Numbered from the stretch's first letter, positions 1 to 8,103 are shown. The stretch is 64,000 nt of DNA from Clostridium algoriphilum (GCF_020443705.1 NZ_JAIZZK010000002.1:186001-250000), one strand, 5' to 3'. Numbers and translations are program-made. Notes: generated by a model not told the origin, from the sequence alone.

Positions 1-2
1 AT

Positions 3-746
3 AAAGAGAAAATAATAGGATCTTTGGTTATTTTGTTTATAAGCATTACATTTATAGTTGCTGGTTACATAATGTCTAGTCCAAAAGAAAATGTTAATGC
101 TACAGATTATAAAGATATATTTGTAGAAGCAGATAAAACTACAAAAACAAAAGACAACGGGGGGGCTATAGCAACTGGATCAAATAAAGAAGAGAGCACT
201 ACTAAAGTAGCAAGTGGTAGTGCAAAAGTTGCAGATAACAGCATTAAAGTAGAGGATAGTAATATTAAAGTGGATATAAAAGGGGCTGTAAAAGATCCTG
301 GTGTTTATGAAATAGAAAAGGGAAGTAGAGTAACCGATCTTATAAAACTAGCAGGTGGAGGAACTAAAGATGCTGATCTTGATGCGACAAATCTGTCCTC
401 GAAACTAAATGATGAAGATTGCATTATTATATCTAAAAAGGGTGAGGCAGCAAAACAACAACCTCTTCAGAGTACTATTTCTCAGAGCAATGTACCTAAG
501 AGTACTACTAATAATTCTGCAGTTTCAAGCTCAAGTGGTAAAGAAATAGATACTATTATTGATATAAACACTGCTAGTAAAGAAGAACTAAAGACTCTTA
601 CAGGTATAGGCGATGCCAAAGCTGATGTTATAATTGAATATAGAGAACAAAACGGAGGGTTTAAGTCTGTAGAGGAATTAACAAAAGTGGGAGGTATAGG
701 GGAAAAAACCTTAAGCAAGTTTGTAGATAAGATTGATATAAAATAA
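3..746 (+). CDS. comEA: ComEA family competence DNA-binding protein (5' end outside window)
   Basis: Membrane-anchored receptor that binds double-stranded DNA at the cell surface and passes it to ComEC. The reading frame is open to the left edge, so the true start lies just outside; the TTG at 24 falls inside the membrane segment and is unlikely to be the start. Visible order: N-terminal hydrophobic helix, a Ser/Thr/Lys-rich linker, an SLBB-type domain around VDIKGAVKDPGVYEI, a second linker, then a helix-hairpin-helix domain beginning IDINTASKEELKTLTGIG with the second hairpin VGGIGEKTL. This is the canonical ComEA architecture. comEC does not follow directly but lies about 2.9 kb downstream. 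Confidence 0.9.
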   Translation, partial: KEKIIGSLVILFISITFIVAGYIMSSPKENVNATDYKDIFVEADKTTKTKDNGGAIATGSNKEESTTKVASGSAKVADNSIKVEDSNIKVDIKGAVKDPGVYEIEKGSRVTDLIKLAGGGTKDADLDATNLSSKLNDEDCIIISKKGEAAKQQPLQSTISQSNVPKSTTNNSAVSSSSGKEIDTIIDINTASKEELKTLTGIGDAKADVIIEYREQNGGFKSVEELTKVGGIGEKTLSKFVDKIDIK

Positions 747-874
747 TAAATATAAAATTAATTGGAAAAATTGTATCATTATATGATTTTAGGATACAAT
801 ATACAAATGATGAAGTATAGTTAATAGTATGAAGGTTAGGATTAAACAATTCGACAAAATTATGCATATTGCTA

Positions 875-903
875 TTGAATATCGCAGTAAAACATGCTAT
901 AAT
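875..903 (+). promoter_or_regulatory. Strong sigma-A promoter for a candidate small RNA
   Basis: A -35 TTGAAT (875-880) and a -10 TATAAT (898-903) are separated by 17 bases, with an extended -10 TG immediately upstream. Nothing protein-coding follows on this strand before the terminator at about 1057, so the promoter appears to drive a short untranslated RNA. Confidence 0.6.
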
Positions 904-908
904 AATTG

Positions 909-1057
909 TAAATGGGGTAGACGGGTAATGGAATACCTGTTTATTTGAAAATTAAAACCATGGTAAATAATTTTAGTTCATATATTTTACCGAAAATTAA
1001 ATAGACATATTGCGGCTTAGATACATAGTTTTATGATATCTGAGCCGCTTTTTATTT
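909..1057 (+). ncRNA. Candidate small non-coding RNA of about 145 nt
   Basis: This stretch is bounded by a near-consensus promoter at 875-903 and a strong intrinsic terminator at 1012-1057. It contains no ORF with a ribosome binding site. Internal pairing is visible: GGGTA (about 925) with TACC, and GGTAAA with TTTACC around 962-1000. The next sense-strand gene is more than 700 bases away and the closest gene (1089-1334) is convergent, so a riboswitch for a downstream gene is unlikely. I do not recognise the RNA family; it is called from promoter, terminator and absence of coding only. Confidence 0.4.
1012..1057 (+). terminator. Intrinsic terminator of the candidate small RNA
   Basis: GCGGCTTAGATAC pairs with GATATCTGAGCCGC (one G-U pair) and is followed by TTTTTATTTT. 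Confidence 0.75.
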
Positions 1058-1064
1058 TAAATAA

Positions 1065-1091
1065 TAAAAAAGAGCATTTAGCTCTTTTTTA
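1065..1091 (-). terminator. Bidirectional terminator
   Basis: Symmetric hairpin AAAAAAGAGC-attta-GCTCTTTTTT at the 3' end of the minus-strand gene 1089-1334. The A and T flanks let it act on both strands. Confidence 0.7.
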
Positions 1092-1334
1092 ATTTCCTTC
1101 AATAAAATCTATTCCACTACTCTCAATTTTATAATTCCCTCTAATCGCTTGTTTTGTTATAAACTTCTTCTTCATTAAAGATTCAAGAGAAGATTTTAAT
1201 AATCTAATATCACCTTTCCCATTACCTAAATTAACCGAAAGTTTAATTTTCGCTATGCTTTGTGGGGATGATGTTCTATTTTCATAAAGATATTTTATTA
1301 TGTTAGCTTCAACTTCCACTATGTTATCTTTCAT
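1089..1334 (-). CDS. Small winged-helix-like protein, putative regulator
   Basis: An 81-residue protein with a strong ribosome binding site (AAGGAGG, 7 bases before ATG). The predicted pattern is helix (VEANIIKYLYEN), helix (SPQSIAKIKLSV), helix (DIRLLKSSLESLMKKK) and a short beta wing ending the protein. This resembles small winged helix-turn-helix proteins, but I cannot place it in a named family. It stands alone on the minus strand in a small-gene island between comEA and comEC. A perfect dyad, TAGTATA-taag-TATACTA at 1384-1401, lies about 50 bases before the start and could be its operator. Function is unproven. Confidence 0.6.
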   Translation of the reverse strand: MKDNIVEVEANIIKYLYENRTSSPQSIAKIKLSVNLGNGKGDIRLLKSSLESLMKKKFITKQAIRGNYKIESSGIDFIEGN

Positions 1335-1763
1335 AAGTATCCTCCTTCATTGGTATATTTCATTATGATTGTATAGTTTACTCTAGTATATAAGTATACT
1401 ACATGAATTAGGGAATAAAAAGAGAAACAAATGAACTTGGATATATTAAGGGATATGTGGGCCTTATATGAAGAAAAATCTAACGTTATTTTTTAGGATG
1501 AAATTTGTTGAAAAAAAATATAAAAGAGAATTAAAAGTCTGACAATAACTAAATAAAAGAATATTCAAATTATTCTAAATGTGATATAATAATCCTATAA
1601 AAGGAGGATGGAAAAAATAACTATAACTAGATGTAAAGTCAATAAGCAAAACTAAATCATTATGTATAGGTTTAAATAATATTAAATTACTGTTAAGTTT
1701 TAAATGATATATTTCTAATATATAATTATGAACAACATTTAAATAAATAATAAGGGGTGGAAT
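1335..1763. other. Gene-poor stretch with a dyad and promoter-like elements
   Basis: AT-rich. The dyad TAGTATA-taag-TATACTA sits at 1384-1401. A TATAAT box at 1585-1590 is followed by AAGGAGG at 1601-1607 directly abutting an ATG (1608) that opens only a 15-codon frame. That spacing is too short for normal initiation, so this is probably leader sequence or a relic. No larger coding potential is convincing on either strand. Confidence 0.4.
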
Positions 1764-1946
1764 ATGGAAGAGTATAGGGGTTACGTGATAGAAGTAATAG
1801 AAAATGATGAAAAAGAATATCCATATAAAGCGATAGCAAGAAAAGAGGGAGAGCAGATAAAACATAAGGGGCATAGTAAACTGCAAGCCGTTGATTTTGT
1901 TAAAGGAACCATTAATTTAGCAATAGCTCGGACTTGTAAACAATAA
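1764..1946 (+). CDS. Hypothetical 60-aa protein
   Basis: Sixty residues starting MEEYRGYVIEVIEN, with AAGGGGTGG ideally spaced before the ATG. Alternating charged and hydrophobic residues in the first half (YRGYVIEVIEN, YPYKAIARKEGEQ) suggest a small beta sheet, followed by a helix (KLQAVDFVKGTINLAIA). No signal peptide or metal motif. I do not recognise the family. The initiation site and the protein-like composition argue that it is a real gene. Confidence 0.55.
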   Translation: MEEYRGYVIEVIENDEKEYPYKAIARKEGEQIKHKGHSKLQAVDFVKGTINLAIARTCKQ

Positions 1947-2143
1947 ACCGAAGGCACTGCCACATTCCCAAAGTATTTTAAAGAAAAGTATTGCATATTA
2001 ATAATATGTATGTTATTCTAAATGAGTTGGGATTGCAAAATCAACAACAACAAGATTTGATATGATTAAAACATTACCTTTTTAGGCATATAAAGTAAAT
2101 CAGATCTTAAATCTTAATATAAATAAAAAGGAGAAATGTTTAA

Positions 2144-2308
2144 ATGACAGACAAGACTATTGTATGTAAAGATTGTTCACAAGAATTCGTATTCACTGAG
2201 GGTGAACAAGAATTTTATAAAGAAAAAGGATTTGAAAATGAACCACAAAGATGTCCTGATTGTAGAAGAGCTAAAAAACAACAGAACAACAGAGGATTTC
2301 AAAGATAG
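2144..2308 (+). CDS. Small zinc-ribbon protein
   Basis: A 54-residue protein starting MTDKTIVCKDC, with AAAAAGGAG before the ATG. Two knuckles, CKDC (residues 8-11) and CPDC (37-40), frame the segment SQEFVFTEGEQEFY. This matches the short zinc-ribbon family common in Clostridium and other Firmicutes, often annotated as a zinc-ribbon domain protein and suspected of binding nucleic acid or a protein partner. The basic tail RRAKKQQNNRGFQR fits nucleic-acid contact. A perfect-palindrome terminator follows at 2327, so it is probably a single-gene unit. Confidence 0.8.
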   Translation: MTDKTIVCKDCSQEFVFTEGEQEFYKEKGFENEPQRCPDCRRAKKQQNNRGFQR

Positions 2309-2326
2309 TATTATCTAGAAAACTTA

Positions 2327-2358
2327 CCTATAGGAATTAATTCCTATAGGTTTTATTT
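2327..2358 (+). terminator. Intrinsic terminator after the zinc-ribbon gene
   Basis: The 24-base perfect palindrome CCTATAGG-aattaatt-CCTATAGG is followed by TTTTATTT. Confidence 0.8.
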
Positions 2359-2460
2359 CGTTCAAAATTATTTCGTAGTTTAAATATGTATGGTATATTA
2401 TATTATGGATAAAACATGAAATAAAATAACAAGCCATTATATTTAAGTTAAAGGAGTGAT

Positions 2461-3042
2461 TTGAAATTGAAGAATATAAAGTTTAGTAAAGCTAATTTAG
2501 ATAGGATTAAGTTGCAAAATGTTAATTCTAACAAAAATTATAAAGATAATGGGGTAATCGCCAAAACGCAACACGTTCATGGGGGAACCTACCAAGGTGA
2601 AAAAATAGAAGGCAAAAAACATGGCGAGGGGACTTTTATTTATACTGATGGAAGTAAATATATAGGTCTTTGGGAAAATAATAAAATGAATGGTCAAGGA
2701 ACGCTTACTTTTTCCGGTGGTGAAAAATATGTAGGCGAATGGATGAATGATGAAAAACATGGATATGGTATATATACTTGGCCGGATGGTGAAAAGTATA
2801 TAGGAGTTTGGGTAAATGGTGAGAAATGTGGTCAAGGGATTTGTACATGGCCAGATGGAGACACATATGTAGGTACTTTTAAAAATGGACTTAGACATGG
2901 GGAAGGTATTCATACTTACTCTGGAGGAGAAAAATATATAGGACAGTGGCAGAATGATGAAAGAGAAGGTCAAGGGATCTATATCTATTCTGATGGGGAA
3001 ATTGAAATGGGAGAGTCTAAAAACAATAAATTAGTAAAATAA
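2461..3042 (+). CDS. MORN-repeat protein
   Basis: A 193-residue protein starting on TTG, with AAGGAGTGAT just upstream. After a basic N-terminal 40 residues it consists of about six to seven MORN repeats of about 23 residues (YxGxWxNxxxxGxGxxxxxDG), for example GEKYVGEWMNDEKHGYG and GEKYIGVWVNGEKCGQG. MORN arrays form elongated beta sheets used in protein or lipid contact. There is no signal peptide or transmembrane segment, so it is probably cytoplasmic. The partner is unknown. It lies in the island between comEA and comEC and has its own initiation signals. Confidence 0.85.
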   Translation: MKLKNIKFSKANLDRIKLQNVNSNKNYKDNGVIAKTQHVHGGTYQGEKIEGKKHGEGTFIYTDGSKYIGLWENNKMNGQGTLTFSGGEKYVGEWMNDEKHGYGIYTWPDGEKYIGVWVNGEKCGQGICTWPDGDTYVGTFKNGLRHGEGIHTYSGGEKYIGQWQNDEREGQGIYIYSDGEIEMGESKNNKLVK

Positions 3043-3203
3043 GGTATTTTAAATTCAGTTATTTATTTATGACAAATATGAGTTGGAACATTTTTATACA
3101 AAGCACAATATTATATATCAACAAAAGAAGTATAACCATTAGAAACTTATGAAAAACGACTTAAAATATAAAATATTTGCCTTTAGAGAGGGGGGGAATA
3201 TGT

Positions 3204-3371
3204 ATGGGTTGTTGGTGGATATTATTATTATTACTTGTTGATGATAATAATTGTGGTTGCAATAATTGTGGTAACAATCGTTGTGGAAATGATAATTGTT
3301 CTTGCGACAATTTGATTATAAATGTAAGAAAGAAACATCATAAGAAAAAACGTAATATATGTGGTTGCTAA
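3204..3371 (+). CDS. Cys-rich small protein
   Basis: Fifty-five residues from the ATG at 3204, preceded by a very G-rich Shine-Dalgarno (GAGAGGGGGGG); a longer frame from a TTG at 3177 would place that ribosome site inside the gene. Order: a short hydrophobic run (WWILLLLLV), then a Cys/Asn/Gly block with seven cysteines in CGC and CxxC spacings, then a basic, His-rich tail (RKKHHKKKRN) ending CGC. Possibly a metal-binding or spore-surface peptide. The family is not recognised and the function is not inferable. Confidence 0.6.
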   Translation: MGCWWILLLLLVDDNNCGCNNCGNNRCGNDNCSCDNLIINVRKKHHKKKRNICGC

Positions 3372-3683
3372 AATATGTTAATGCGATTTAAACTTAGTAT
3401 AAAATATTAAACTAAGTAATTTAAATTGCGGAGACTTTAGCTTTTTTTGCTGAAGTCTCCTATTTGGTATACAAATAATATATTGGATATATAATTATAG
3501 ATACACTGATTAACTTAAATATTTATTGGCTAAAATAAAGTTATTGGGGTATGAAAATGTTTGAAAATATATTTGAAACAACGTTTTATATGTAAAAAAA
3601 ATACAATGCATAAGAAAACGAGAATATAGAACAAATTGATATGTTCTATATAGTAAATAAATTTTCAAGCTGAATAGTTAATT
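3372..3683 (+). other. Intergenic region before comEC
   Basis: Contains one hairpin, GGAGACTTTAGC-ttttttt-GCTGAAGTCTCC at 3430-3460 (one G-U pair), which probably ends the Cys-rich gene transcript although its downstream T tract is weak. The remainder is AT-rich, with no convincing ORF and no clear Shine-Dalgarno before comEC. Confidence 0.5.
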
Positions 3684-5453
3684 ATGGCGAGACCTTTAGT
3701 TTATTATGCAATAACAATATTTATAGGATGTCTTACTTGTTTAATGTTATTAAACAATCCTGTTTTGGGTGCAGTTTTAGCTGCATCTTTTTTAGCTATA
3801 ATGTATTTCACTATAGACAGAAAGTTTTTATACATAGTAATTTGTTTCTTTGTTATGGGGATTATAAATTATTATTCCTATTTCAATATTAATTTACCGA
3901 ATGAACAAGAGCTTAAAGTAAGAATTTCAGATAAAAGTACATACTATTGCACTGCAAAAGCTGGTAATAAAAAAATAGTTCTGGAAGGCAATATATTTGA
4001 ACTAGAGCAAGGTAGGATTGTAACGCTTCAAGGTAATTTTAAAAAACTAGCAGAGTATGATAGAGGGGTAGTTGGAAGATATACAGTCAAAAATTACAAA
4101 ATGGCCAATGAAGATATATTATCTAAGATTGAGAGCTTTAGAAAAGGATTATATAAAAAATTTTTAGGTATATTGGGAGAAGAAAAAGCTGCAATAGTCA
4201 TGGCTGTATGTTTTGGAGACAGTGCATACATAGAAAAAACGCAAAAGGAAGATTTTAAAAAACTAGGTATAAGTCATGTTATAAGTGTATCTGGACTACA
4301 CATGTCAGTAGTATATAAAGCTCTAGAAATGGTTATCGGGTATAAAATTGCAATATTAGTTTCTTTTGTTTATATGATATTTACAGGAGGGAAGGCATCT
4401 ACTATAAGAGCATTTATAATGATATTTATACTGAAAATATCGAGTAAAGTTTATAAAAAATATGATAGTTTATCATCTCTTAGTTTAGCTGCAATTATAT
4501 TATTAATAATTAGACCATTTTCTATTCTCGATATGGGATTTATGCTATCATTTCTTTGTGTGTTTGGAATTGTAGCTTATAATAAGAAAATGAAAAAGGT
4601 TCTATATAAATTACCTGCTAAAATAAATGAATCTTTTAGCTTAAGCTTAAGCTCTCAAATTTTCTCTATGCCTTATGCTGTTGTTGCCCTAAAAACATTT
4701 AGTTTAGGATTTTTATTTAGTAATTTATTGCTATTGCCATTTTACACAGTAGTTGTAGTGCTAGGTAATATAGGACTTGTGTGTAGCGCATTTCATCAAA
4801 TATTTAACTTGATAAATTATGGAGTATTTACTGTTTTAACAATTATCGAGGCTATTCAAAAAGTACTTGGAAATTTATTGCCAGAAATGATTTATTTTTC
4901 TTATATAGAGAGTCTAGTTGTATTTGGACTATATGTATGTTATGTTGGAATTAAAAAAGGGTATGGGCAATTTAAGTATGTACCATTTTGTATTATTTTT
5001 GTTATAGCATTTCAGAATTATAAGGTTTTTCCTGAAATTAGTTATATAAATGCAAATAAAAATAATACAGTCTTAGTTCAATATAGAAAAACTACAATTG
5101 CAGTTACTACAGGTAATGTTAATGTGAACGACATAAAGGTGCCTGTAAAAATAGATAGAGTATTTCAGGGTTACAAGGGAGATTCAGTTATGAAGCTAAC
5201 AGACAAATATAGTATTAGGCTTATTAGTCGTGGCAAAAAAATAGAAGCTCAAGTGTGTTTTTCACAAAAAATAATTGAGCAACAAAATATATCGGTATAT
5301 AATAATGAAATCGAAGAAATTTTACCATACAAAGACATTGTAAAACTAAAAAACGATGAAACATATGTGCCTTCAGGCACAATTATAAATAAGTATATAA
5401 TTATAGGAGATAAAATTTTAAAATTTACACGGGGGTTGGAGGAAATACTTTGA
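3684..5453 (+). CDS. comEC: ComEC-type DNA uptake channel lacking the metallo-beta-lactamase domain
   Basis: Inner-membrane channel that moves single-stranded DNA into the cell during transformation. Residues 1-65 hold transmembrane helices and are followed by an OB-like external segment; the competence signature GISHVISVSGLH is at about 195-206, and further helices run to about 445. Typical ComEC/Rec2 proteins are about 750-800 residues and end in a metallo-beta-lactamase fold; here there are 589 residues, and the last 140 show no HxHxDH motif. The start is an ATG without a strong ribosome site. The gene overlaps holA by 4 bases (TTGA), the usual comEC-holA order. Whether the short form is a functional channel cannot be told. 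Confidence 0.85.
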   Translation: MARPLVYYAITIFIGCLTCLMLLNNPVLGAVLAASFLAIMYFTIDRKFLYIVICFFVMGIINYYSYFNINLPNEQELKVRISDKSTYYCTAKAGNKKIVLEGNIFELEQGRIVTLQGNFKKLAEYDRGVVGRYTVKNYKMANEDILSKIESFRKGLYKKFLGILGEEKAAIVMAVCFGDSAYIEKTQKEDFKKLGISHVISVSGLHMSVVYKALEMVIGYKIAILVSFVYMIFTGGKASTIRAFIMIFILKISSKVYKKYDSLSSLSLAAIILLIIRPFSILDMGFMLSFLCVFGIVAYNKKMKKVLYKLPAKINESFSLSLSSQIFSMPYAVVALKTFSLGFLFSNLLLLPFYTVVVVLGNIGLVCSAFHQIFNLINYGVFTVLTIIEAIQKVLGNLLPEMIYFSYIESLVVFGLYVCYVGIKKGYGQFKYVPFCIIFVIAFQNYKVFPEISYINANKNNTVLVQYRKTTIAVTTGNVNVNDIKVPVKIDRVFQGYKGDSVMKLTDKYSIRLISRGKKIEAQVCFSQKIIEQQNISVYNNEIEEILPYKDIVKLKNDETYVPSGTIINKYIIIGDKILKFTRGLEEIL

Positions 5454-6484
5454 TTAACTATGCAGAGCTTGAAAAAAAGATAAAAAAACATGAACTAGAT
5501 AATTGCTACATCTTTTGCGGTCCTGATGAACAATTAATAAAGGATCATGTTAAATTTATAACTGATAATGTATTAGATAAAAAATTTATGGATTTAAATT
5601 ATTTAAAATTTGATGGTAGTAAAACTGAGTTTGAGACAATTAGTGATGCTTGCGAAACCATGCCTTTCATGAGTGATAAAAAGGTAGTGGTTGTATATAG
5701 AGCATCATTTTTAGATGATAGTTCCGGAAATAAAAAAACAGGTGACTTAAAAAGTAAAAATATTATATTATTAAATGAATATTTAAAGAATCCGTCACCA
5801 AATTGTATTTTAATTATATATTATACGTTTTTAACTGATAGGGAAAAACCAAGCAATAAAATTAAAAAACTTGATAAAAAGGCATGTGTAATAAAAGTTG
5901 ATAAATTAAGAGGGGATTCTCTTGCGAAAACGTGCAGGAGTTTATTTGAAGATGCTGGAGCAAAAATTGGAAAAGTGGAACTTACTTTATTTTGTGCTAA
6001 TGTAGACAATAATATGAATATCATATTAAATGAAGTAGAAAAATTGGTTTCATTTACAGATGGAAGAGATATTACAAAAGAGGACATTCTGCAAATGATG
6101 CCTCAAAAAAGTGAAAGTGATATATTCAATTTAGTTGATTATTTGTCTCAGAAAAATATAAAGAAAGCTTTAGATATTTTGAATGAACTTATATTTAAAG
6201 GAGAGAAGATTCCCCTTATATTGTTTATGATAGGACGGCAATTTAATCTTTTGTTTAATCTTAAATTAGGTATTGATAGTGGGAAATCGAAAGAAGTATT
6301 ATCTAATGAATTAAGGCTTCATCCATACATTTGTGAAAAAATGATTTCGCAGAGTATGAAATTTACTTTAAAAGCATTAAAAAGAAATATAGAGTTATGT
6401 GTTGATACAGAGAAAATTTTAAAAAGTACATCTACTGACGATAAAATAAATATTGAAGTATTTATGATAAAAACAGTTATGTAG
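5450..6484 (+). CDS. holA: DNA polymerase III subunit delta
   Basis: The clamp-loader subunit that opens the beta clamp and loads it on primed DNA. The 344-residue protein has the family opening, ELEKKIKKHELDNCYIFCGPDEQLI, a delta-type AAA+-like N-terminal domain without a functional P loop, and the helical C-terminal collar domain with LVDYLSQKNIKKALDILNEL and MIGRQFNLLFNLK. It starts on TTG with GGAGGAA seven bases upstream, overlaps the comEC stop by 4 bases and is therefore translationally coupled. rpsT follows on the opposite strand, as in most Firmicutes. Confidence 0.92.
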   Translation: MINYAELEKKIKKHELDNCYIFCGPDEQLIKDHVKFITDNVLDKKFMDLNYLKFDGSKTEFETISDACETMPFMSDKKVVVVYRASFLDDSSGNKKTGDLKSKNIILLNEYLKNPSPNCILIIYYTFLTDREKPSNKIKKLDKKACVIKVDKLRGDSLAKTCRSLFEDAGAKIGKVELTLFCANVDNNMNIILNEVEKLVSFTDGRDITKEDILQMMPQKSESDIFNLVDYLSQKNIKKALDILNELIFKGEKIPLILFMIGRQFNLLFNLKLGIDSGKSKEVLSNELRLHPYICEKMISQSMKFTLKALKRNIELCVDTEKILKSTSTDDKINIEVFMIKTVM

Positions 6485-6525
6485 AAAAGGTTTATGCAGC
6501 ATATATTTAATTCATAAGGGAAGGA

Positions 6526-6562
6526 ACAAAAAAAAACCGGTGTAAATCACCGGTTTTTTATT
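6526..6562. terminator. Bidirectional terminator between holA and rpsT
   Basis: ACCGGTG-taaat-CACCGGT flanked by an A run on the left and a T run on the right. It serves both convergent transcripts. Confidence 0.85.
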
Positions 6563-6833
6563 ATGCAGTTAAACTTAGAGCGTTTAATTTCGCTGCTAGT
6601 CTTGATTTTCTTCTTGCTGCCTTGTTAATGTGAAGTATTCCTTTTGTTACAGCCATATCTAAAGCTTTAACAACACTTGCATATGTAACCGTAGCATCTT
6701 CAACATTGCCAGTAACGACAGCTGTTTCAAATTTCTTTACCTTAGTTTTTAAAGCAGATTTGATCATTGTATTTCTTTCTGTCTTAACTGCAGTAATTTT
6801 AATTCTTTTTTTTGCTGATTTAATATTTGCCAT
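6561..6833 (-). CDS. rpsT: 30S ribosomal protein S20
   Basis: A 90-residue basic protein that binds 16S rRNA early in 30S assembly. It starts [13 protein letters not shown] and ends with [16 protein letters not shown], as S20 does. The ribosome site AAAGGGGGGTG precedes the ATG. The gene is monocistronic on the minus strand, with a near-consensus promoter at 6919-6947, a leader of about 75 nt that holds a strong hairpin, and a shared terminator at 6526-6562. Confidence 0.97.
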   Translation of the reverse strand: MANIKSAKKRIKITAVKTERNTMIKSALKTKVKKFETAVVTGNVEDATVTYASVVKALDMAVTKGILHINKAARRKSRLAAKLNALSLTA

Positions 6834-6869
6834 TCATTTTCACCCCCCTTTGTATTTAATAACGTGTCA

Positions 6870-6889
6870 GCAGTTTTGGGGAAAACTGC
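6870..6889 (-). promoter_or_regulatory. Hairpin in the rpsT leader
   Basis: GCAGTTTT-cccc-AAAACTGC, an 8-bp perfect stem about 25 nt into the predicted rpsT transcript. Known S20 genes in other bacteria are translationally autoregulated; whether this stem does so is inference. Confidence 0.35.
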
Positions 6890-6918
6890 ATACGAATCTT
6901 TTTAATTAGTCAACTGAT

Positions 6919-6947
6919 ATTATAGCATTAATATTTAAGTACTTCAA
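6919..6947 (-). promoter_or_regulatory. rpsT promoter
   Basis: On the minus strand, TTGAAG, a 17-base spacer and TATAAT with an extended TG. Transcription should begin near 6911. Confidence 0.7.
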
Positions 6948-7008
6948 GTGATATTTAATTTATATAAATATATTTTATTACTAAATGTATTTTAAAGGAG
7001 TTAAAATT

Positions 7009-7050
7009 GTGAAAAAAACTATTTTTACAAGAATAGGAAAGGATTATTAG
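7009..7050 (+). CDS. Possible 13-codon leader ORF upstream of gpr
   Basis: GTG preceded at 8 bases by AAAGGAG opens a 13-residue frame (MKKTIFTRIGKDY) ending 37 bases before gpr. The initiation site looks real, but there is no attenuation-type codon run or paired terminator, so this may be fortuitous. Confidence 0.2.
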   Translation: MKKTIFTRIGKDY

Positions 7051-7087
7051 GAAAAGATAATATTAAAAATGTAGTTGAGGTGAAGTT

Positions 7088-8062
7088 ATGATAAATGTAA
7101 GAACAGATCTAGCAGTTGAAGCTAAAGAAATATACAAGGCAGAAAACAATGGTGAGATGCCAGGTGTTGAAGTAGAGGAGTCTAATGAGGGTGATATTAA
7201 AATTACTAACGTAAAAATAGTAAGCGATATTGGAGAAAAAATGATGGGAAAACCAAAAGGTACATATATAACTATTGATATCCCAGAATTTGTTCACTAT
7301 GATGGTGATGCTATGGATAGAGTGAGTGTTGTAATGGGTAAGGTTCTCGCGCCACTTATAAAATTAGATGATAGTATGACGGCTTTAGTGGTTGGACTAG
7401 GTAATTGGAATGTTACTCCTGATGCTGTTGGACCAAAAGTCGTTTCCAAAATAATGGTGACTAGGCATTTAAAACAATTAGTACCAGACTCTATCGATGA
7501 AGGAATAAGACCAGTATGCGCCATATCACCTGGAGTTCTAGGAATAACAGGCATGGAAACTGGTGAAATAATTCGCGGTATAGTTGAAAGGATAAAACCA
7601 AATTTAGTGATATGTATTGATGCATTAGCTTCAAGAAAAATGGATAGGGTGAATAGAACTATACAGATAGGGACTTCTGGAATTTCTCCTGGAGCGGGAA
7701 TTGGAAATAGGAGGATGGAGATAAGTGAAAAGACTTTAGGGGTACCAGTAATTGCTATTGGAATTCCAACAGTAGTTGATGCTGCAACTCTAGCCAATGA
7801 TACCATTGATCTAGTACTTGATGAGATGATTAAATCAGCAAGTGAGGGAAAAGAATTTTATAATATGTTAAAGTCGATTGATAAGGTGGAAAAGCAACAA
7901 ATGATAGCTGAGGTTTTGAATCCATATGTTGGAAATCTTGTAGTTACACCAAAGGAAATCGATATGGTTATAAATTCTGTTTCCAAAATAATTGCTAATG
8001 GCATCAATATTGCATTACAGCCGGCGTTAGATTTAGATGATATAAATAAGTATTTGAACTAG
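7088..8062 (+). CDS. gpr: Germination protease (spore protease GPR)
   Basis: Aspartate-type endopeptidase (family A25) that degrades small acid-soluble spore proteins at germination. It is made as a zymogen in the forespore and autoprocessed near its N-terminus; here MINVRTDLAVEA supplies a short propeptide in front of the usual TDLA-like site. Family blocks seen: VVGLGNWNVTPDAVGP, ICIDALASRK, TSGISPGAGIGNRR. The 324-residue length is typical of clostridia. The ribosome site TGAGGTGAAG precedes the ATG. spoIIP follows about 100 bases downstream, the conserved gpr-spoIIP order. Confidence 0.96.
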   Translation: MINVRTDLAVEAKEIYKAENNGEMPGVEVEESNEGDIKITNVKIVSDIGEKMMGKPKGTYITIDIPEFVHYDGDAMDRVSVVMGKVLAPLIKLDDSMTALVVGLGNWNVTPDAVGPKVVSKIMVTRHLKQLVPDSIDEGIRPVCAISPGVLGITGMETGEIIRGIVERIKPNLVICIDALASRKMDRVNRTIQIGTSGISPGAGIGNRRMEISEKTLGVPVIAIGIPTVVDAATLANDTIDLVLDEMIKSASEGKEFYNMLKSIDKVEKQQMIAEVLNPYVGNLVVTPKEIDMVINSVSKIIANGINIALQPALDLDDINKYLN

Positions 8063-8103
8063 TAATATCATTGCAACTTTCCTCATATGTATTGTATAAG
8101 GTA

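Noticed and set aside
904-1057. Known riboswitch (preQ1, c-di-GMP, SAM) before a gene
   Set aside because: I could not match conserved core motifs, and no sense-strand gene follows closely.
1575-1886. 103-aa minus-strand ORF opposite the 60-aa gene
   Set aside because: Rich in Phe/Tyr/Ile from an AT-rich shadow, no ribosome binding site, and it overlaps the better-supported plus-strand gene.
2497-2973. 158-aa minus-strand ORF inside the MORN gene
   Set aside because: Antisense shadow of a repeat-rich gene; repeats keep the opposite frame open. No initiation signal.
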